From: Bacillus sp. CGMCC 1.16541
GTDB lineage: Bacteria; Bacillota; Bacilli; Bacillales; Bacillaceae_H
DNA: 64,000 nucleotides
NCBI RefSeq assembly: GCF_003184905.1
Contig: NZ_QFRU01000004.1
Span: 281,085 to 345,084, forward strand
Reading direction: 5' to 3'
In this document: positions 43,090 to 52,392 of the stretch, piece by piece
Numbering within the stretch: position 1 is the first letter of the stretch
How the letters are laid out: the number at the start of each line of letters is the position of its first letter
Notes under the pieces: model-generated
Database searches by the model: none
Told to the model about the DNA's origin: nothing
What the model saw: the letters and a program-made list of their open reading frames with translations, nothing else
Position numbers and translations under genes: made by a program

Positions 43090-44583
43090 ATGTCAGATTT
43101 TAATAAACAGAAAATTGTGTCAAGCGTTCCCCAAAAAGGATTCTTTGGACACCCTAAGGGACTCTTCACGCTTTTCTTCACAGAATTTTGGGAACGTTTC
43201 TCTTATTATGGAATGAGAGCGATCCTTGTCTTTTATATGTACTATGAAGTATCAAAAGGTGGATTAGGACTGGATGAGAATACAGCTCTATCCATTATGT
43301 CGATCTACGGCGCACTCGTTTATATGTCCGGAATTATCGGTGGTTGGCTAGCCGATCGTATTTTCGGAACGTCAAAAGCCATCTTTTACGGTGGAGTACT
43401 GATTATGTTTGGTCATATCGCCTTAGCATTTCCAGGTAGTTTATCATTGTTTTTCGTATCAATGGTTCTTATCGTTCTTGGTACTGGTTTATTAAAACCG
43501 AACGTTTCAAGTGTAGTCGGAGACATTTATAGCACAAATGATAATCGTCGTGATGCTGGGTTTAGTCTTTTCTATATGGGAATTAACCTTGGGGCTTTCA
43601 TTGCTCCGTTAACAGTTGGAACAATTGGGACAGAAGTGAGCTTTCACTTAGGGTTTAGTTTAGCGGCTGTTGGAATGTTTTTAGGATTACTTGTTTTCGT
43701 TTTAACAAAGAAGAAAAACCTTGGTCTTGCAGGTACGTATGTGCCAAATCCATTAGCACCAGATGAAAAGAAAAAGGTATTTACAAGAATTGGGGTTGCT
43801 ACAGTTATTCTAGCTGTTTTAATCGCTGTTACAATCTCAATGGGTATCTTAACTTTGAATGTCTTTGTTGGACTTGTTGGTATTTTAGGTATTTTAATTC
43901 CAACGATTTATTTTACTGTCATGTACCGCAGTCCAAAAACAACAGATGTAGAGCGTTCGCGTCTTATCGCATATATCCCGCTCTTCATTGCTTCTGTTAT
44001 GTTCTGGGCGATTCAAGAACAAGGTTCTACCATTTTAGCTAACTATGCAGATAAGCGTACACAATTAGAATTTGCAGGCATCACCATTTCACCTGCTTGG
44101 TTTCAATCATTAAATCCATTATTTATTATTGTGCTTGCACCTGTGTTTGCATGGCTTTGGGTAAAGCTTGGTGACCGTCAGCCATCTGTACCGAAAAAGT
44201 TCTCGCTTTCTCTATTATTTGCCGGCTTATCGTTCCTTGTGATTTTATTACCTGCGTACTTTGGTGGTAGTGACTCACTTGTGAATCCATTATGGCTCGT
44301 TCTTAGCTACTTCATTGTTGTTCTTGGAGAATTATGTTTATCTCCTGTTGGGTTATCTGCAACAACAAAATTAGCACCCGCTGCGTTCTCTGCACAAACG
44401 ATGAGCTTATGGTTTTTATCGAGTGCGGCAGCTCAAGCTATTAACGCTCAACTTGTTAAATTTTATAACGCTGAAAATGAGATCTTATACTTCGGTTCAA
44501 TCGGTGGAGCATCCATCATATTGAGTATCATCTTATTTGCGTTATCGCCGAAAATTCAAGAACTGATGAAAGGCGTTAAATAA
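43090..44583 (+). CDS. dtpT: Proton-dependent di/tripeptide transporter (POT family)
   Basis: A 497-residue protein with about fourteen hydrophobic helices. The POT signature ExxERFxYYG is present as FTEFWERFSYYGMRAIL near residue 30, followed by GALVYMSGIIGGWLADRIFG and the PTR2 motif FSLFYMGINLGAFIAPL. It imports small peptides with protons and is close to B. subtilis YclF. AAGGAGG precedes the ATG and a good sigma-A promoter is present. Monocistronic. Confidence 0.93.
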   Translation: MSDFNKQKIVSSVPQKGFFGHPKGLFTLFFTEFWERFSYYGMRAILVFYMYYEVSKGGLGLDENTALSIMSIYGALVYMSGIIGGWLADRIFGTSKAIFYGGVLIMFGHIALAFPGSLSLFFVSMVLIVLGTGLLKPNVSSVVGDIYSTNDNRRDAGFSLFYMGINLGAFIAPLTVGTIGTEVSFHLGFSLAAVGMFLGLLVFVLTKKKNLGLAGTYVPNPLAPDEKKKVFTRIGVATVILAVLIAVTISMGILTLNVFVGLVGILGILIPTIYFTVMYRSPKTTDVERSRLIAYIPLFIASVMFWAIQEQGSTILANYADKRTQLEFAGITISPAWFQSLNPLFIIVLAPVFAWLWVKLGDRQPSVPKKFSLSLLFAGLSFLVILLPAYFGGSDSLVNPLWLVLSYFIVVLGELCLSPVGLSATTKLAPAAFSAQTMSLWFLSSAAAQAINAQLVKFYNAENEILYFGSIGGASIILSIILFALSPKIQELMKGVK

Positions 44584-44585
44584 TG

Positions 44586-44642
44586 AAAAATCCTTACCTA
44601 TTGAATCTAGAATACCCTCTAGATAATAGGTAAGGATTTTTT
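44586..44642 (+). terminator. Terminator after dtpT
   Basis: AAAATCCTTACCTATT pairs with AATAGGTAAGGATTTT, with an inner ATCTAGA/TCTAGAT stem, and ends in TTTTTT. Confidence 0.92.
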
Positions 44643-44676
44643 ATTTCGTGAAAATTATTAACCTACGATTGCTCCT

Positions 44677-44829
44677 TCAAAAACTTTTTGCTACATAAGG
44701 ATTTCCACTTAGTTGTTTTCGCATGTCTTCTGTGATAACGACTTGTTTGGACTTCGTTGAAGAGGATGATTTTACTTCTTTCTTTCCAATTCCACTGCCA
44801 TCAAAATAGACCGGTTTTTCATGTTTCAC
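44677..44829 (-). CDS. Small hypothetical protein, 50 residues
   Basis: A GTG-started frame (44829) with AAAGGGTG 6 bases upstream encodes VKHEKPVYFDGSGIGKKEVKS, a Ser/Thr-rich link, then KQVVITEDMRKQLSGNPYVAKSF. It is charged, has no membrane segment and has no cysteine. The codon use and the good ribosome site favour a real gene; the function is unknown. It lies just downstream of a broken membrane-protein gene, with 24 bases between them. Confidence 0.6.
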   Translation of the reverse strand: MKHEKPVYFDGSGIGKKEVKSSSSTKSKQVVITEDMRKQLSGNPYVAKSF

Positions 44830-44853
44830 GTGTAACACCCTTTCTCTTTTAAC

Positions 44854-45310
44854 TTAAAATGGTTTTGTTGACATCAAAACAATTAAGATAATGGCCGCGG
44901 CGTGTGCGACCATGTTTAACTTGGCAATTTTCTTATCTAACTTATGATAGTCAGCTGACAAAGAATCACCTTTACTATCCATTACAATTTGCACTTGCTT
45001 CTCGACTGTTTTTGGAATCATAGCCGCAACAACTGTTTGAATTAGAAAGTAGATGACAAGAGAAGCAATGAACTAGCCTTGTGTCCATAGGTTAGGATTG
45101 ATAACTCCCATTAAGATGGCAGTTGCTAGTAGGATAAGTGAGCCTGCTTTCGCAAACTTCTCAATTTTTTTATTAATTTTTAAAACACAACTTTGCATTC
45201 GAAACCGACTTCGCATTATACTTTGCGACTACAGGCATTCCAAAGCTAGCTCCTAATCCAACAACTGCTGCAATCACATGAATCAACACTAACAAACTAT
45301 AAAATGACAC
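44854..45310 (-). pseudogene. DUF2269-like membrane protein, broken by a frameshift and a stop
   Basis: From GTG 45310 (GGAGGAATG region upstream) the frame reads VSFYSLLVLIHVIAAVVGLG and continues to about 45185, where a one-base shift moves it into LKINKKIEKFAKAGSLILLA in another frame. A TAG at 45075-45073 interrupts WTQG*FIASLVIYF where Trp is expected. The remainder runs to MSTKPF and a normal stop at 44854. Joined, the protein would have about 151 residues and four membrane helices. Total length (457 bases) is not a multiple of three. The function of the intact family is unknown. Confidence 0.75.
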
Positions 45311-45425
45311 GTATTCATTCCTCCTATTAAAGCAGTGGAATAAGAGGGATAATTACCTATATTTGTATTATAATGACTTTATACATATAATTCACTAAAT
45401 TTTTACAATAAATGAACAAATTGTA

Positions 45426-45451
45426 CTATCTTATCTAGGTATATAAGATAG
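45426..45451. repeat. Inverted repeat upstream of yeeN
   Basis: CTATCTTAT-N8-ATAAGATAG forms a perfect 9-bp dyad. It lies about 100 bases before yeeN and may be an operator; nothing nearby names the regulator. Confidence 0.5.
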
Positions 45452-45553
45452 CATATGCCTTTTTAAACTAGATACTCGTAAACTGGTTCTCATTTGCGTT
45501 ATAATAGAGAGTAGATTTTAAATAGATTCACAATTGAAAGAGAGTGAAATAGA

Positions 45554-46273
45554 ATGGGTCGTAAGTGGAATAATATTAAAGAAAAAAAAGCAGCAAAAGA
45601 TGCAAATACAAGTCGTTTGTATTCGAAGTTTGCACTTGAAATTTATGTAGCTGCCAAACAAGGTGAACCAGATCCAGAGTCAAACCAAGCTTTAAAATTC
45701 GTGCTAGAACGTGCGAAAACATATAACGTACCACGCAATATTATTGATCGTGCCATTGATAAAGCAAAAGGTGGCGGTGAGGAAAGTTACGACGAACTGC
45801 GCTACGAAGGATTTGGACCAAATGGCTCAATGATCATTGTTGACGCACTAACAAATAATGTAAACCGTACCGCTTCAAATGTACGTGCTGCCTTTGGTAA
45901 AAATGGCGGAAACATGGGTGTGAGTGGTTCTGTTGCCTACATGTTTGATGCAACAGCTGTAATTGGTATAGAAGGAAAAACAGCAGATGACGTATTAGAA
46001 TTATTAATGGAAGCAGACATTGATGTGCGCGACGTATTAGAAGAAGAAGAAGCAGTAATTGTCTATGCAGAACCTGATCAATTTCACGCGGTGCAAGAAG
46101 CGTTCAAAGGAATTGGTATTACAGATTTCACAGTGGCAGAGTTAACAATGCTTGCTCAAAACGATGTCGAATTACCAGAAGATGCACAAGCACAGTTTGA
46201 AAAGCTAATTGACGCCCTTGAAGACTTAGAAGATGTTCAACGTGTGTATCACAATGTAGATTTAGGTGAATAA
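45554..46273 (+). CDS. yeeN: YebC/PmpR (TACO1) family protein YeeN
   Basis: A 239-residue protein starting [37 protein letters not shown], with [18 protein letters not shown] and the conserved [28 protein letters not shown] block. The pattern [17 protein letters not shown] is that of the YeeN branch rather than the MAGHSKW branch. YebC-type proteins help ribosomes pass proline-rich stretches or act as regulators. A -10 like TATAAT lies near 45500. Monocistronic. Confidence 0.93.
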   Translation: MGRKWNNIKEKKAAKDANTSRLYSKFALEIYVAAKQGEPDPESNQALKFVLERAKTYNVPRNIIDRAIDKAKGGGEESYDELRYEGFGPNGSMIIVDALTNNVNRTASNVRAAFGKNGGNMGVSGSVAYMFDATAVIGIEGKTADDVLELLMEADIDVRDVLEEEEAVIVYAEPDQFHAVQEAFKGIGITDFTVAELTMLAQNDVELPEDAQAQFEKLIDALEDLEDVQRVYHNVDLGE

Positions 46274-46277
46274 ACAT

Positions 46278-46313
46278 AAAAAAGCTCAAAGTGATCTGCT
46301 TTGAGCTTTTTTC
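46278..46313 (+). terminator. Terminator after yeeN
   Basis: AAAAAGCTCAAAG pairs with CTTTGAGCTTTTT, followed by TTC. Confidence 0.92.
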
Positions 46314-46387
46314 TATGAGTAATTGCCTTTACTTTTGTTTGAGAAGCGACATGGAAATGATGAGAGTTTCCAAGCTGGAATTAATGA

Positions 46388-46705
46388 TTAAATGTCAGAG
46401 CGGTTCGTCACAACATGGCGATCTGACTGAAAAGCATTAATGAATAAGAAAACAGCGGTGATAATATGCATCACCATGCCGACAAATGGAATCCAGCCAA
46501 TACATGATGTAACAATTCCTAAAATACTTCCTGCTGAAGCGCCGCCATCTTTCTTTGTGAAAACAAGCGTCACAATGTGTAGAGCAAGCATAAAAACTAA
46601 AGGCGTCTATGAAAGACCCAGAATAATGGCTCCTCCTAGAATGGGAATACCCCAGAATGCTTCCAATCCACCTGTAATTAATTTCATGGTTTTAGATGTT
46701 GACAT
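46388..46705 (-). pseudogene. Small membrane protein gene interrupted by an in-frame TAG
   Basis: ATG 46705 has an ideal AGGAGG 9 bases upstream. The frame gives MSTSKTMKLITGGLEAFWGI, then PILGGAIILGLS, a TAG at 46609-46607, and continues in the same frame as TPLVFMLALHIVTLVFTKKDGG to the normal end at 46388. The full product would have 105 residues and about three membrane helices, including IVTSCIGWIPFVGMVMHIITAVFLF. Only one base change is needed to restore it. The intact function is unknown. Confidence 0.75.
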
Positions 46706-46947
46706 CACAAAAACCTCCTACTGTTTACTGAATAGCTTTGTTCTATCATAATTGATTTTTATTGTTTCTTCCTCTCTTTCTTACGAATAGTCCTCAAAGC
46801 AGTTCCGTTTTTTATTCATATTTCTGTTTACCCTATCTGTTAGGTTACACATCGGAAGAGCTAACCATGCAGTCATAGAGCGCAACACCTAGTGTATTAC
46901 TTTCTACTTTTATTCCTACTCTTTGACTATTTCTTTTAATAGAAAAA

Positions 46948-47000
46948 TGAAAGCACTTGCAAAATGGATTCATTATATTATAATACTTGTATACAAGTAT
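46948..47000 (+). promoter_or_regulatory. gnt operon promoter, GntR operator and cre-like element
   Basis: The promoter is TTGCAA (46957-46962), a 16-base spacer and TATAAT (46979-46984). The perfect 18-bp palindrome ATACTTGTATACAAGTAT (46983-47000) overlaps the start point and is the known gnt operator sequence of B. subtilis, to my recollection. TGAAAGCACTTGCA (46948-46961) overlaps the -35 and resembles cre with two mismatches. Confidence 0.88.
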
Positions 47001-47026
47001 ACTTGATTGACAAAAGAGGTGAATGT

Positions 47027-47758
47027 ATGGCTGAATCAACTGAATTTTTATATCCTACAAAGTGGTTATTGAAAGCTTCTTCTGGTGATCGCGTGGCGTC
47101 TGAGCTTCGAATGCGTATTATTTCTGGTTTAATTGAGAGCGGTACCAAGTTGTCAGAAAATAAAATTGCTGCCGATTTTGCTGTAAGTCGTTCACCAGTG
47201 CGTGAAGCATTAAAAATCCTCGCATCTGAAAACATGATTCGTTTAGAACGCATGGGTGCGGTTGTCGTTGGATTAACAGAAAAAGAAATTGAAGAAATTT
47301 ATGATGTACGTCTACTTATTGAGACATTTGTATTTGAGCGTCTTGTCAAAATGGATACAACGGAGCTTGTAACAGAGCTTAGTAAAATACTTGAGATGAT
47401 GAAGGTCGCGATTAAATATGAAGATGCTGATGAGTTTTCGTTTCAAGATGTGTTATTTCACGAAACCATTATTCGGTCTATCAACCACTCGCACATCCTA
47501 ATGATTTGGAGTAATTTAAAGCCAACGATGGAAAGTCTCATTCTTCTATCGATGAGAATGCGTTTTAAAGAAAAGCTCGATGATTTTAACCGCATTTTGA
47601 GCAATCATGAATTATATGTTGAAGCGATTCGAACAAAAAATCGAGAGCGAATGATTGAGTCATTGCATCAAAACTTTGATGATGTTCAAGGAAAAGTAGA
47701 AGACCTCTGGATGTCGCAACAAATTCTATCCAAAGGAGTCGAACAAGACCATGACTAA
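47027..47758 (+). CDS. gntR: Gluconate operon repressor GntR
   Basis: A 243-residue GntR/FadR-type regulator. The winged HTH (about residues 22-85) reads RMRIISGLIESGTKLSENKIAADFAVSRSPVREALKILASENMI. The C-terminal FCD ligand domain contains the metal-binding pattern EEIYDVRLLIETFVFE and FHETIIRSINH. Gluconate releases it from the operator. ATG 47027 follows AGAGGTG; upstream codons to 46964 overlap the operator. The end overlaps gntK by 8 bases. Confidence 0.95.
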   Translation: MAESTEFLYPTKWLLKASSGDRVASELRMRIISGLIESGTKLSENKIAADFAVSRSPVREALKILASENMIRLERMGAVVVGLTEKEIEEIYDVRLLIETFVFERLVKMDTTELVTELSKILEMMKVAIKYEDADEFSFQDVLFHETIIRSINHSHILMIWSNLKPTMESLILLSMRMRFKEKLDDFNRILSNHELYVEAIRTKNRERMIESLHQNFDDVQGKVEDLWMSQQILSKGVEQDHD

Positions 47759-49295
47759 CTACATGATAGGAGTCGATATAGGGACCACTAGTACAAAAGC
47801 GGTTCTGTTTAGCGAAAAAGGGGAAGTCATCCACAAAGAGAATGTCGGGTATCCCCTTTATACACCTACCATTTCAACGGCTGAACAAGACCCTGAAGAG
47901 ATTTTTCAAGCAGTTTTACAGACAATGACAAATATTATGCAAAAGCACGGCAAAAAGAATATCTCTTTTGTTTCATTTAGTAGTGCCATGCACAGCGTCA
48001 TTGCGATGGATGAATACGACCAACCACTTACTTCATGTATAACGTGGGCAGATAACCGAAGCGAAGCATGGACACGCAAACTAAAGAATGACTGCAATGG
48101 ACATGACATTTATAAACGCACAGGCACACCAATTCATCCGATGTCTCCCTTAAGTAAGATTATGTGGCTCGTGAATGAACACCCTGACATCGCTACTAAA
48201 ACGAAAAAGTACATCGGAATTAAAGAATACGTATTTAAGAAATTTTTTGACCACTATGTTGTCGATCATTCGTTAGCTTCAGCGATGGGCATGATGAATC
48301 TCCATACCCTTGATTGGGATGAAGAAGCGTTACACGTTGCAGGCATTAAACGTGATCAGTTATCTGAGCTGGTACCGACAACGCAAACGTTTACGAATTG
48401 TGACGAACAATTGGCAATTCAAATTGGACTTGATCCACAAACACCTTTTGTGATTGGTGCTAGTGATGGTGTGCTTTCAAATTTAGGGGTAAACGCTATT
48501 CAAAAAGGTGAAATTGCGGTGACGATTGGGACAAGTGGTGCGATTCGTACTATCATCGATAAGCCACAAACAGATGAAAAAGGACGAATTTTTTGCTACG
48601 CCTTAACGGAAAATCATTGGGTAATTGGTGGCCCTGTCAATAATGGCGGCATGGTCCTTCGTTGGATTCGAGATGAATTTGCTTCTTCTGAAACGGAAAC
48701 GGCAAAACGACTCGGTATTGATCCATACGAAGTGTTAACGAAAATTGCAGAACGTGTTAGGCCTGGTGCTGACGGACTCCTTTTTCACCCTTATCTTGCA
48801 GGTGAGCGTGCTCCATTATGGAACCCAGATGTACGTGGCTCCTTTTTCGGCTTAACGATGGCCCATAAAAAAGAGCATATGATCCGAGCAGCATTAGAAG
48901 GTGTCATTTACAACTTATATACGGTGTTTTTAGCCTTAATTGAATGCATGGATTGTTCGGTTACTCGTATTCAAGCAACGGGAGGCTTTGCTCGCTCTCA
49001 CGTATGGCGTCAAATGATGTCCGATATTTTTGAATCAGACGTTGTCGTTCCAGAAAGCTATGAAAGCTCTTGCCTAGGAGCATGCATATTAGGGCTTTAT
49101 GCCACTGGAAAGATTGATTCTTTTGATGTGGTTTCAGAGATGATTGGAGAGACGTATAGGCATACACCAAACAAAGAAGCGACAAATGAATATCAACAGT
49201 TACTCCCTATTTTTATTCATTTATCGAGAGTACTAGAAAGTGATTATGAAAGAATTGCAACGTATCAAAGAAACTTAACGAACACAACAAGATAA
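47751..49295 (+). CDS. gntK: Gluconokinase
   Basis: A 514-residue FGGY-family kinase that phosphorylates gluconate to 6-phosphogluconate. The N-terminal phosphate-binding loop is IGVDIGTTSTKAVLF; then SSAMHSVIAMDE, TWADNRS, and ATP-binding GEIAVTIGTSGAIRT. C-terminal ATGGFARSHVWRQMMSDIF is the adenosine region. The length matches B. subtilis GntK. Translationally coupled to gntR, with AAAGGAG 12 bases upstream inside gntR. Confidence 0.96.
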   Translation: MTNYMIGVDIGTTSTKAVLFSEKGEVIHKENVGYPLYTPTISTAEQDPEEIFQAVLQTMTNIMQKHGKKNISFVSFSSAMHSVIAMDEYDQPLTSCITWADNRSEAWTRKLKNDCNGHDIYKRTGTPIHPMSPLSKIMWLVNEHPDIATKTKKYIGIKEYVFKKFFDHYVVDHSLASAMGMMNLHTLDWDEEALHVAGIKRDQLSELVPTTQTFTNCDEQLAIQIGLDPQTPFVIGASDGVLSNLGVNAIQKGEIAVTIGTSGAIRTIIDKPQTDEKGRIFCYALTENHWVIGGPVNNGGMVLRWIRDEFASSETETAKRLGIDPYEVLTKIAERVRPGADGLLFHPYLAGERAPLWNPDVRGSFFGLTMAHKKEHMIRAALEGVIYNLYTVFLALIECMDCSVTRIQATGGFARSHVWRQMMSDIFESDVVVPESYESSCLGACILGLYATGKIDSFDVVSEMIGETYRHTPNKEATNEYQQLLPIFIHLSRVLESDYERIATYQRNLTNTTR

Positions 49296-49314
49296 AAAAC
49301 ATGGAGGGATTCAC

Positions 49315-50661
49315 ATGCCATTACTTATTGTAGCCCTTGGGATTTTAGCGTTACTCATTTTGATCATGGGATTCAAACTCAATACGTTTGTTTCCTTGAT
49401 TATCGTATCTTTTGGTGTCGCATTAGTGCTTGGAATGCCACTTGACAGCATCGTAAAAACGATCGAAGCAGGATTAGGTGGTACACTTGGTCACCTGGCA
49501 TTAATCTTCGGTCTAGGGGCGATGTTAGGGAAGCTTATCGCAGATGCAGGAGGTGCTCAACGCATCGCGATGACACTTGTGAACAAATTTGGTGAGAAAA
49601 ACATTCAATGGGCGGTCGTTGCTGCCTCATTTATCATCGGAATTGCGCTATTCTTTGAAGTTGGACTTGTGTTGTTAATTCCAATTGTGTTTGCGATTTC
49701 AAAAGAATTGAAGGTATCTATTTTGCACCTAGGTATTCCGATGGTTGCTGCATTATCGGTGACACATGGCTTTTTACCACCTCATCCAGGCCCGACTGTT
49801 ATCGCAGGTGAGTACGGCGCTGACCTTGGTGAAGTGTTGCTTTACGGGTTCATCGTTTCGATTCCAACGGTCATCATCGCAGGACCGCTGTTTACAAAAC
49901 TCGCAAAGAAGCTTGTACCTCAATCATTTACAAAAACAGGAAACATTGCTTCTTTAGGTGAACAAAAGACATTTAAACTTGAAGAAACACCCGGCTTTGG
50001 TATTAGTGTTTTTACAGCGATGCTTCCTGTTATTTTAATGTCGATTGCAACCGTTATCACGTTACTTCAAAAAACAACCGGTTTAGATGACAATGCTTTT
50101 CTATCTGGGATTCGTTTTATCGGAGATGCATCAACTGCAATGCTATTATCACTTTTAGTTGCGATTTACACAATGGGAATTGCTCGTAACATTCCGATGA
50201 AAATAGTGATGAACTCTTGTTCAACAGCGATTCATCAAATTGGAATGATGCTTTTAATCATTGGAGGCGGTGGAGCCTTTAAGCAAGTGTTAATTGATGG
50301 TGGTGTCGGGGATTATGTGGCCAACTTATTCGACGGTACATCTCTATCTCCCATTCTACTTGCATGGATCATCGCAGCGATTTTACGTATTTCATTAGGA
50401 TCAGCAACGGTAGCTGCATTAACAACGGCCGGCTTAGTCATTCCAATGCTCGGACAATCCGATGTCAATCTCGCATTAGTTGTACTTGCAACCGGTGCCG
50501 GAAGCTTAATTGCTTCACACGTCAATGATGCTGGTTTCTGGATGTTTAAAGAATATTTTGGGTTAACCATGAAAGAAACGTTCGCAACTTGGACATTACT
50601 AGAAACAATCATTTCTGTTGTTGGATTAGCATTTGTTCTTTTATTAAGCCTAGTGGTTTGA
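49315..50661 (+). CDS. gntP: Gluconate permease GntP
   Basis: A 448-residue membrane protein of the GntP family with about twelve to fourteen helices. Signatures are GLGGTLGHLALIFGLGAMLGKLIADAGGAQ, HGFLPPHPGPTVIAGEYG, and the C-terminal SHVNDAGFWMFKEYFGLT. It imports gluconate with protons. It starts 19 bases after gntK with TGGAGG upstream, and a terminator-like hairpin follows before gntZ. Confidence 0.95.
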   Translation: MPLLIVALGILALLILIMGFKLNTFVSLIIVSFGVALVLGMPLDSIVKTIEAGLGGTLGHLALIFGLGAMLGKLIADAGGAQRIAMTLVNKFGEKNIQWAVVAASFIIGIALFFEVGLVLLIPIVFAISKELKVSILHLGIPMVAALSVTHGFLPPHPGPTVIAGEYGADLGEVLLYGFIVSIPTVIIAGPLFTKLAKKLVPQSFTKTGNIASLGEQKTFKLEETPGFGISVFTAMLPVILMSIATVITLLQKTTGLDDNAFLSGIRFIGDASTAMLLSLLVAIYTMGIARNIPMKIVMNSCSTAIHQIGMMLLIIGGGGAFKQVLIDGGVGDYVANLFDGTSLSPILLAWIIAAILRISLGSATVAALTTAGLVIPMLGQSDVNLALVVLATGAGSLIASHVNDAGFWMFKEYFGLTMKETFATWTLLETIISVVGLAFVLLLSLVV

Positions 50662-50692
50662 TAAAATTTAACCGTTTACAAATGAAAAAGCA

Positions 50693-50740
50693 GGTAGTAT
50701 ACCCTTGCCACAGCGTATGTGTAAGGATATACTACCTTTT
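50693..50740 (+). terminator. Intra-operon hairpin between gntP and gntZ
   Basis: GGTAGTATA pairs with TATACTACC, with further CCTT/AAGG pairing inside, and ends TTTT. It should reduce but may not abolish read-through into gntZ. Confidence 0.75.
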
Positions 50741-50766
50741 GATCTGATAAAAAAGGAGTTCGAAAC

Positions 50767-52173
50767 ATGTTAAATACAATTGGTGTGATTGGGTTAGGTG
50801 TTATGGGTCGTAATCTTGCTTTAAACATGGCAAGTAAAGGCGAACAAGTAGCCGTTTATAACTACACAAGAGACTTAACCGATCAGTTAATGGAAACACA
50901 AAGTGAAAACAAAGCACTTCATCCTTATTATGAGTTACAAGAGTTTGTACAATCATTACAAGCACCTCGTAAAGTGTTTTTAATGGTGACAGCTGGTAAA
51001 CCAATCGACTCTGTGATTGAGTTACTCACTCCACTTCTTGAAAAAGGCGACATCATCATGGACGGTGGAAACTCTCATTATGAAGATACAGAGCGTCGAT
51101 ACGATACATTAAAAGAAGCAGGCATTCATTACATCGGAATGGGAATCTCGGGTGGTGAAGTTGGTGCGTTAAAAGGCCCTTCTATTATGCCAGGTGGCGA
51201 CAAAGAAGCGTATGAACAAGTAGCCCCTATTTTTACAAAGATTGCGGCTCAAGTTGATAACGATCCTTGTTGTGTGTACATCGGACCAAAAGGAGCAGGT
51301 CATTTTGTGAAGATGGTACATAACGGAATCGAGTATGCAGATATGCAGCTAATCGCAGAAGCGTATACGTTTTTACGAGAACGACTTCATTTATCTGTAG
51401 ATGAGGTTGCTGATATTTTTGAAACTTGGAACGAAGGCGAACTACAAAGCTATTTGATGGAAATTACAGCGGATATCTTACGAAAGAAAGATGACGTAAC
51501 AGGTCTTCCAATCATTGACGTCATTCTTGATAAAGCAGGCCAAAAAGGAACAGGAAAATGGACGAGTATGCAAGCAATCGACAATGGCATTACGTCTTCT
51601 ATCATCACTGAGTCTTTATTTGCACGCTACATCTCCGCTTTAAAAGAAGAGCGTGTTGCAGCTTCTGACGTATTAGTTGGACCAGAAACGGACAAACAGC
51701 CACTAGACAAAGACGTGTGGATTGAATATGTAAGACAAGCCCTTTACATGGGGAAAGTATGTGCCTATGCACAAGGCTTTAATCAATACAAAACAACATC
51801 TGAATTGTATGATTGGAACTTACCGCTTAAAGATATCGCACTTATCTTCCGTGGTGGCTGTATCATTCGTGCACAATTCTTAAATGTAATTAGTCAAGCG
51901 TATGACAAGCAACCAAACTTAGCGAACCTTCTACTTGATCCATACTTTGCAGAAAAGTTAAAGAACTATCAAGTAGGATTGCGTAAAGTGGTATGTGAAG
52001 GTATCTTCTCTGGTATCTCCTTCCCTTGCTTAAGTACATCGGTTACGTACTACGACGGATACCGAACAGGACAGTCAAATGCAAACATCTTACAAGCACA
52101 ACGTGACTATTTCGGCGCACATACGTATGAGCGTAATGACCGAGAAGGAACATTCCATACGAATTGGCAATAA
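50767..52173 (+). CDS. gntZ: 6-phosphogluconate dehydrogenase GntZ
   Basis: A 468-residue paralogue of GndA. It starts MLNTIGVIGLGVMGRNLALNMASKG and has YNYTRDL after beta-2, where GndA has NRSSE. The missing Arg in that place fits NAD preference, as reported for B. subtilis GntZ. Catalytic motifs [21 protein letters not shown] and [19 protein letters not shown] are intact. It completes the operon order gntR-gntK-gntP-gntZ. AAAAGGAG precedes the ATG. Confidence 0.95.
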   Translation: MLNTIGVIGLGVMGRNLALNMASKGEQVAVYNYTRDLTDQLMETQSENKALHPYYELQEFVQSLQAPRKVFLMVTAGKPIDSVIELLTPLLEKGDIIMDGGNSHYEDTERRYDTLKEAGIHYIGMGISGGEVGALKGPSIMPGGDKEAYEQVAPIFTKIAAQVDNDPCCVYIGPKGAGHFVKMVHNGIEYADMQLIAEAYTFLRERLHLSVDEVADIFETWNEGELQSYLMEITADILRKKDDVTGLPIIDVILDKAGQKGTGKWTSMQAIDNGITSSIITESLFARYISALKEERVAASDVLVGPETDKQPLDKDVWIEYVRQALYMGKVCAYAQGFNQYKTTSELYDWNLPLKDIALIFRGGCIIRAQFLNVISQAYDKQPNLANLLLDPYFAEKLKNYQVGLRKVVCEGIFSGISFPCLSTSVTYYDGYRTGQSNANILQAQRDYFGAHTYERNDREGTFHTNWQ

Positions 52174-52177
52174 TGAT

Positions 52178-52215
52178 AAAAGCTTCTTGTTGACTTCAGC
52201 AAGAAGCTTTTTTTA
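52178..52215 (+). terminator. Terminator of the gnt operon
   Basis: AAAGCTTCTTG pairs with CAAGAAGCTTT around a 10-base loop, followed by TTTTTTAT. Confidence 0.92.
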
Positions 52216-52392
52216 TAAAACCATTCTTTCTTCATACGTGTAGCCCTCTTACTAACTAGGCATTTATTACGATTTTCCATTTTTAGTTAGCTCTATTTTC
52301 GCTTTGTGTTTGTTTTCACAAACAACCATTTCTATTTGTGCTATCATAACCAAGAAAAGGTAATAACTAACAAATGGAAGGTTGTTTCATGT

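Noticed and set aside
44854..46705. TAG read-through or codon reassignment to explain the interrupted frames.
   Set aside because: One gene also carries a frameshift, the VOC gene and the transposase fragment carry TAA and TGA, and ordinary genes use all three stops. Simple decay explains this better.
46957..46984. Possibility that the dyad at the gnt promoter is a terminator of an upstream gene.
   Set aside because: It is an exact operator-type palindrome overlapping a -10 box, and no + strand gene ends just before it.
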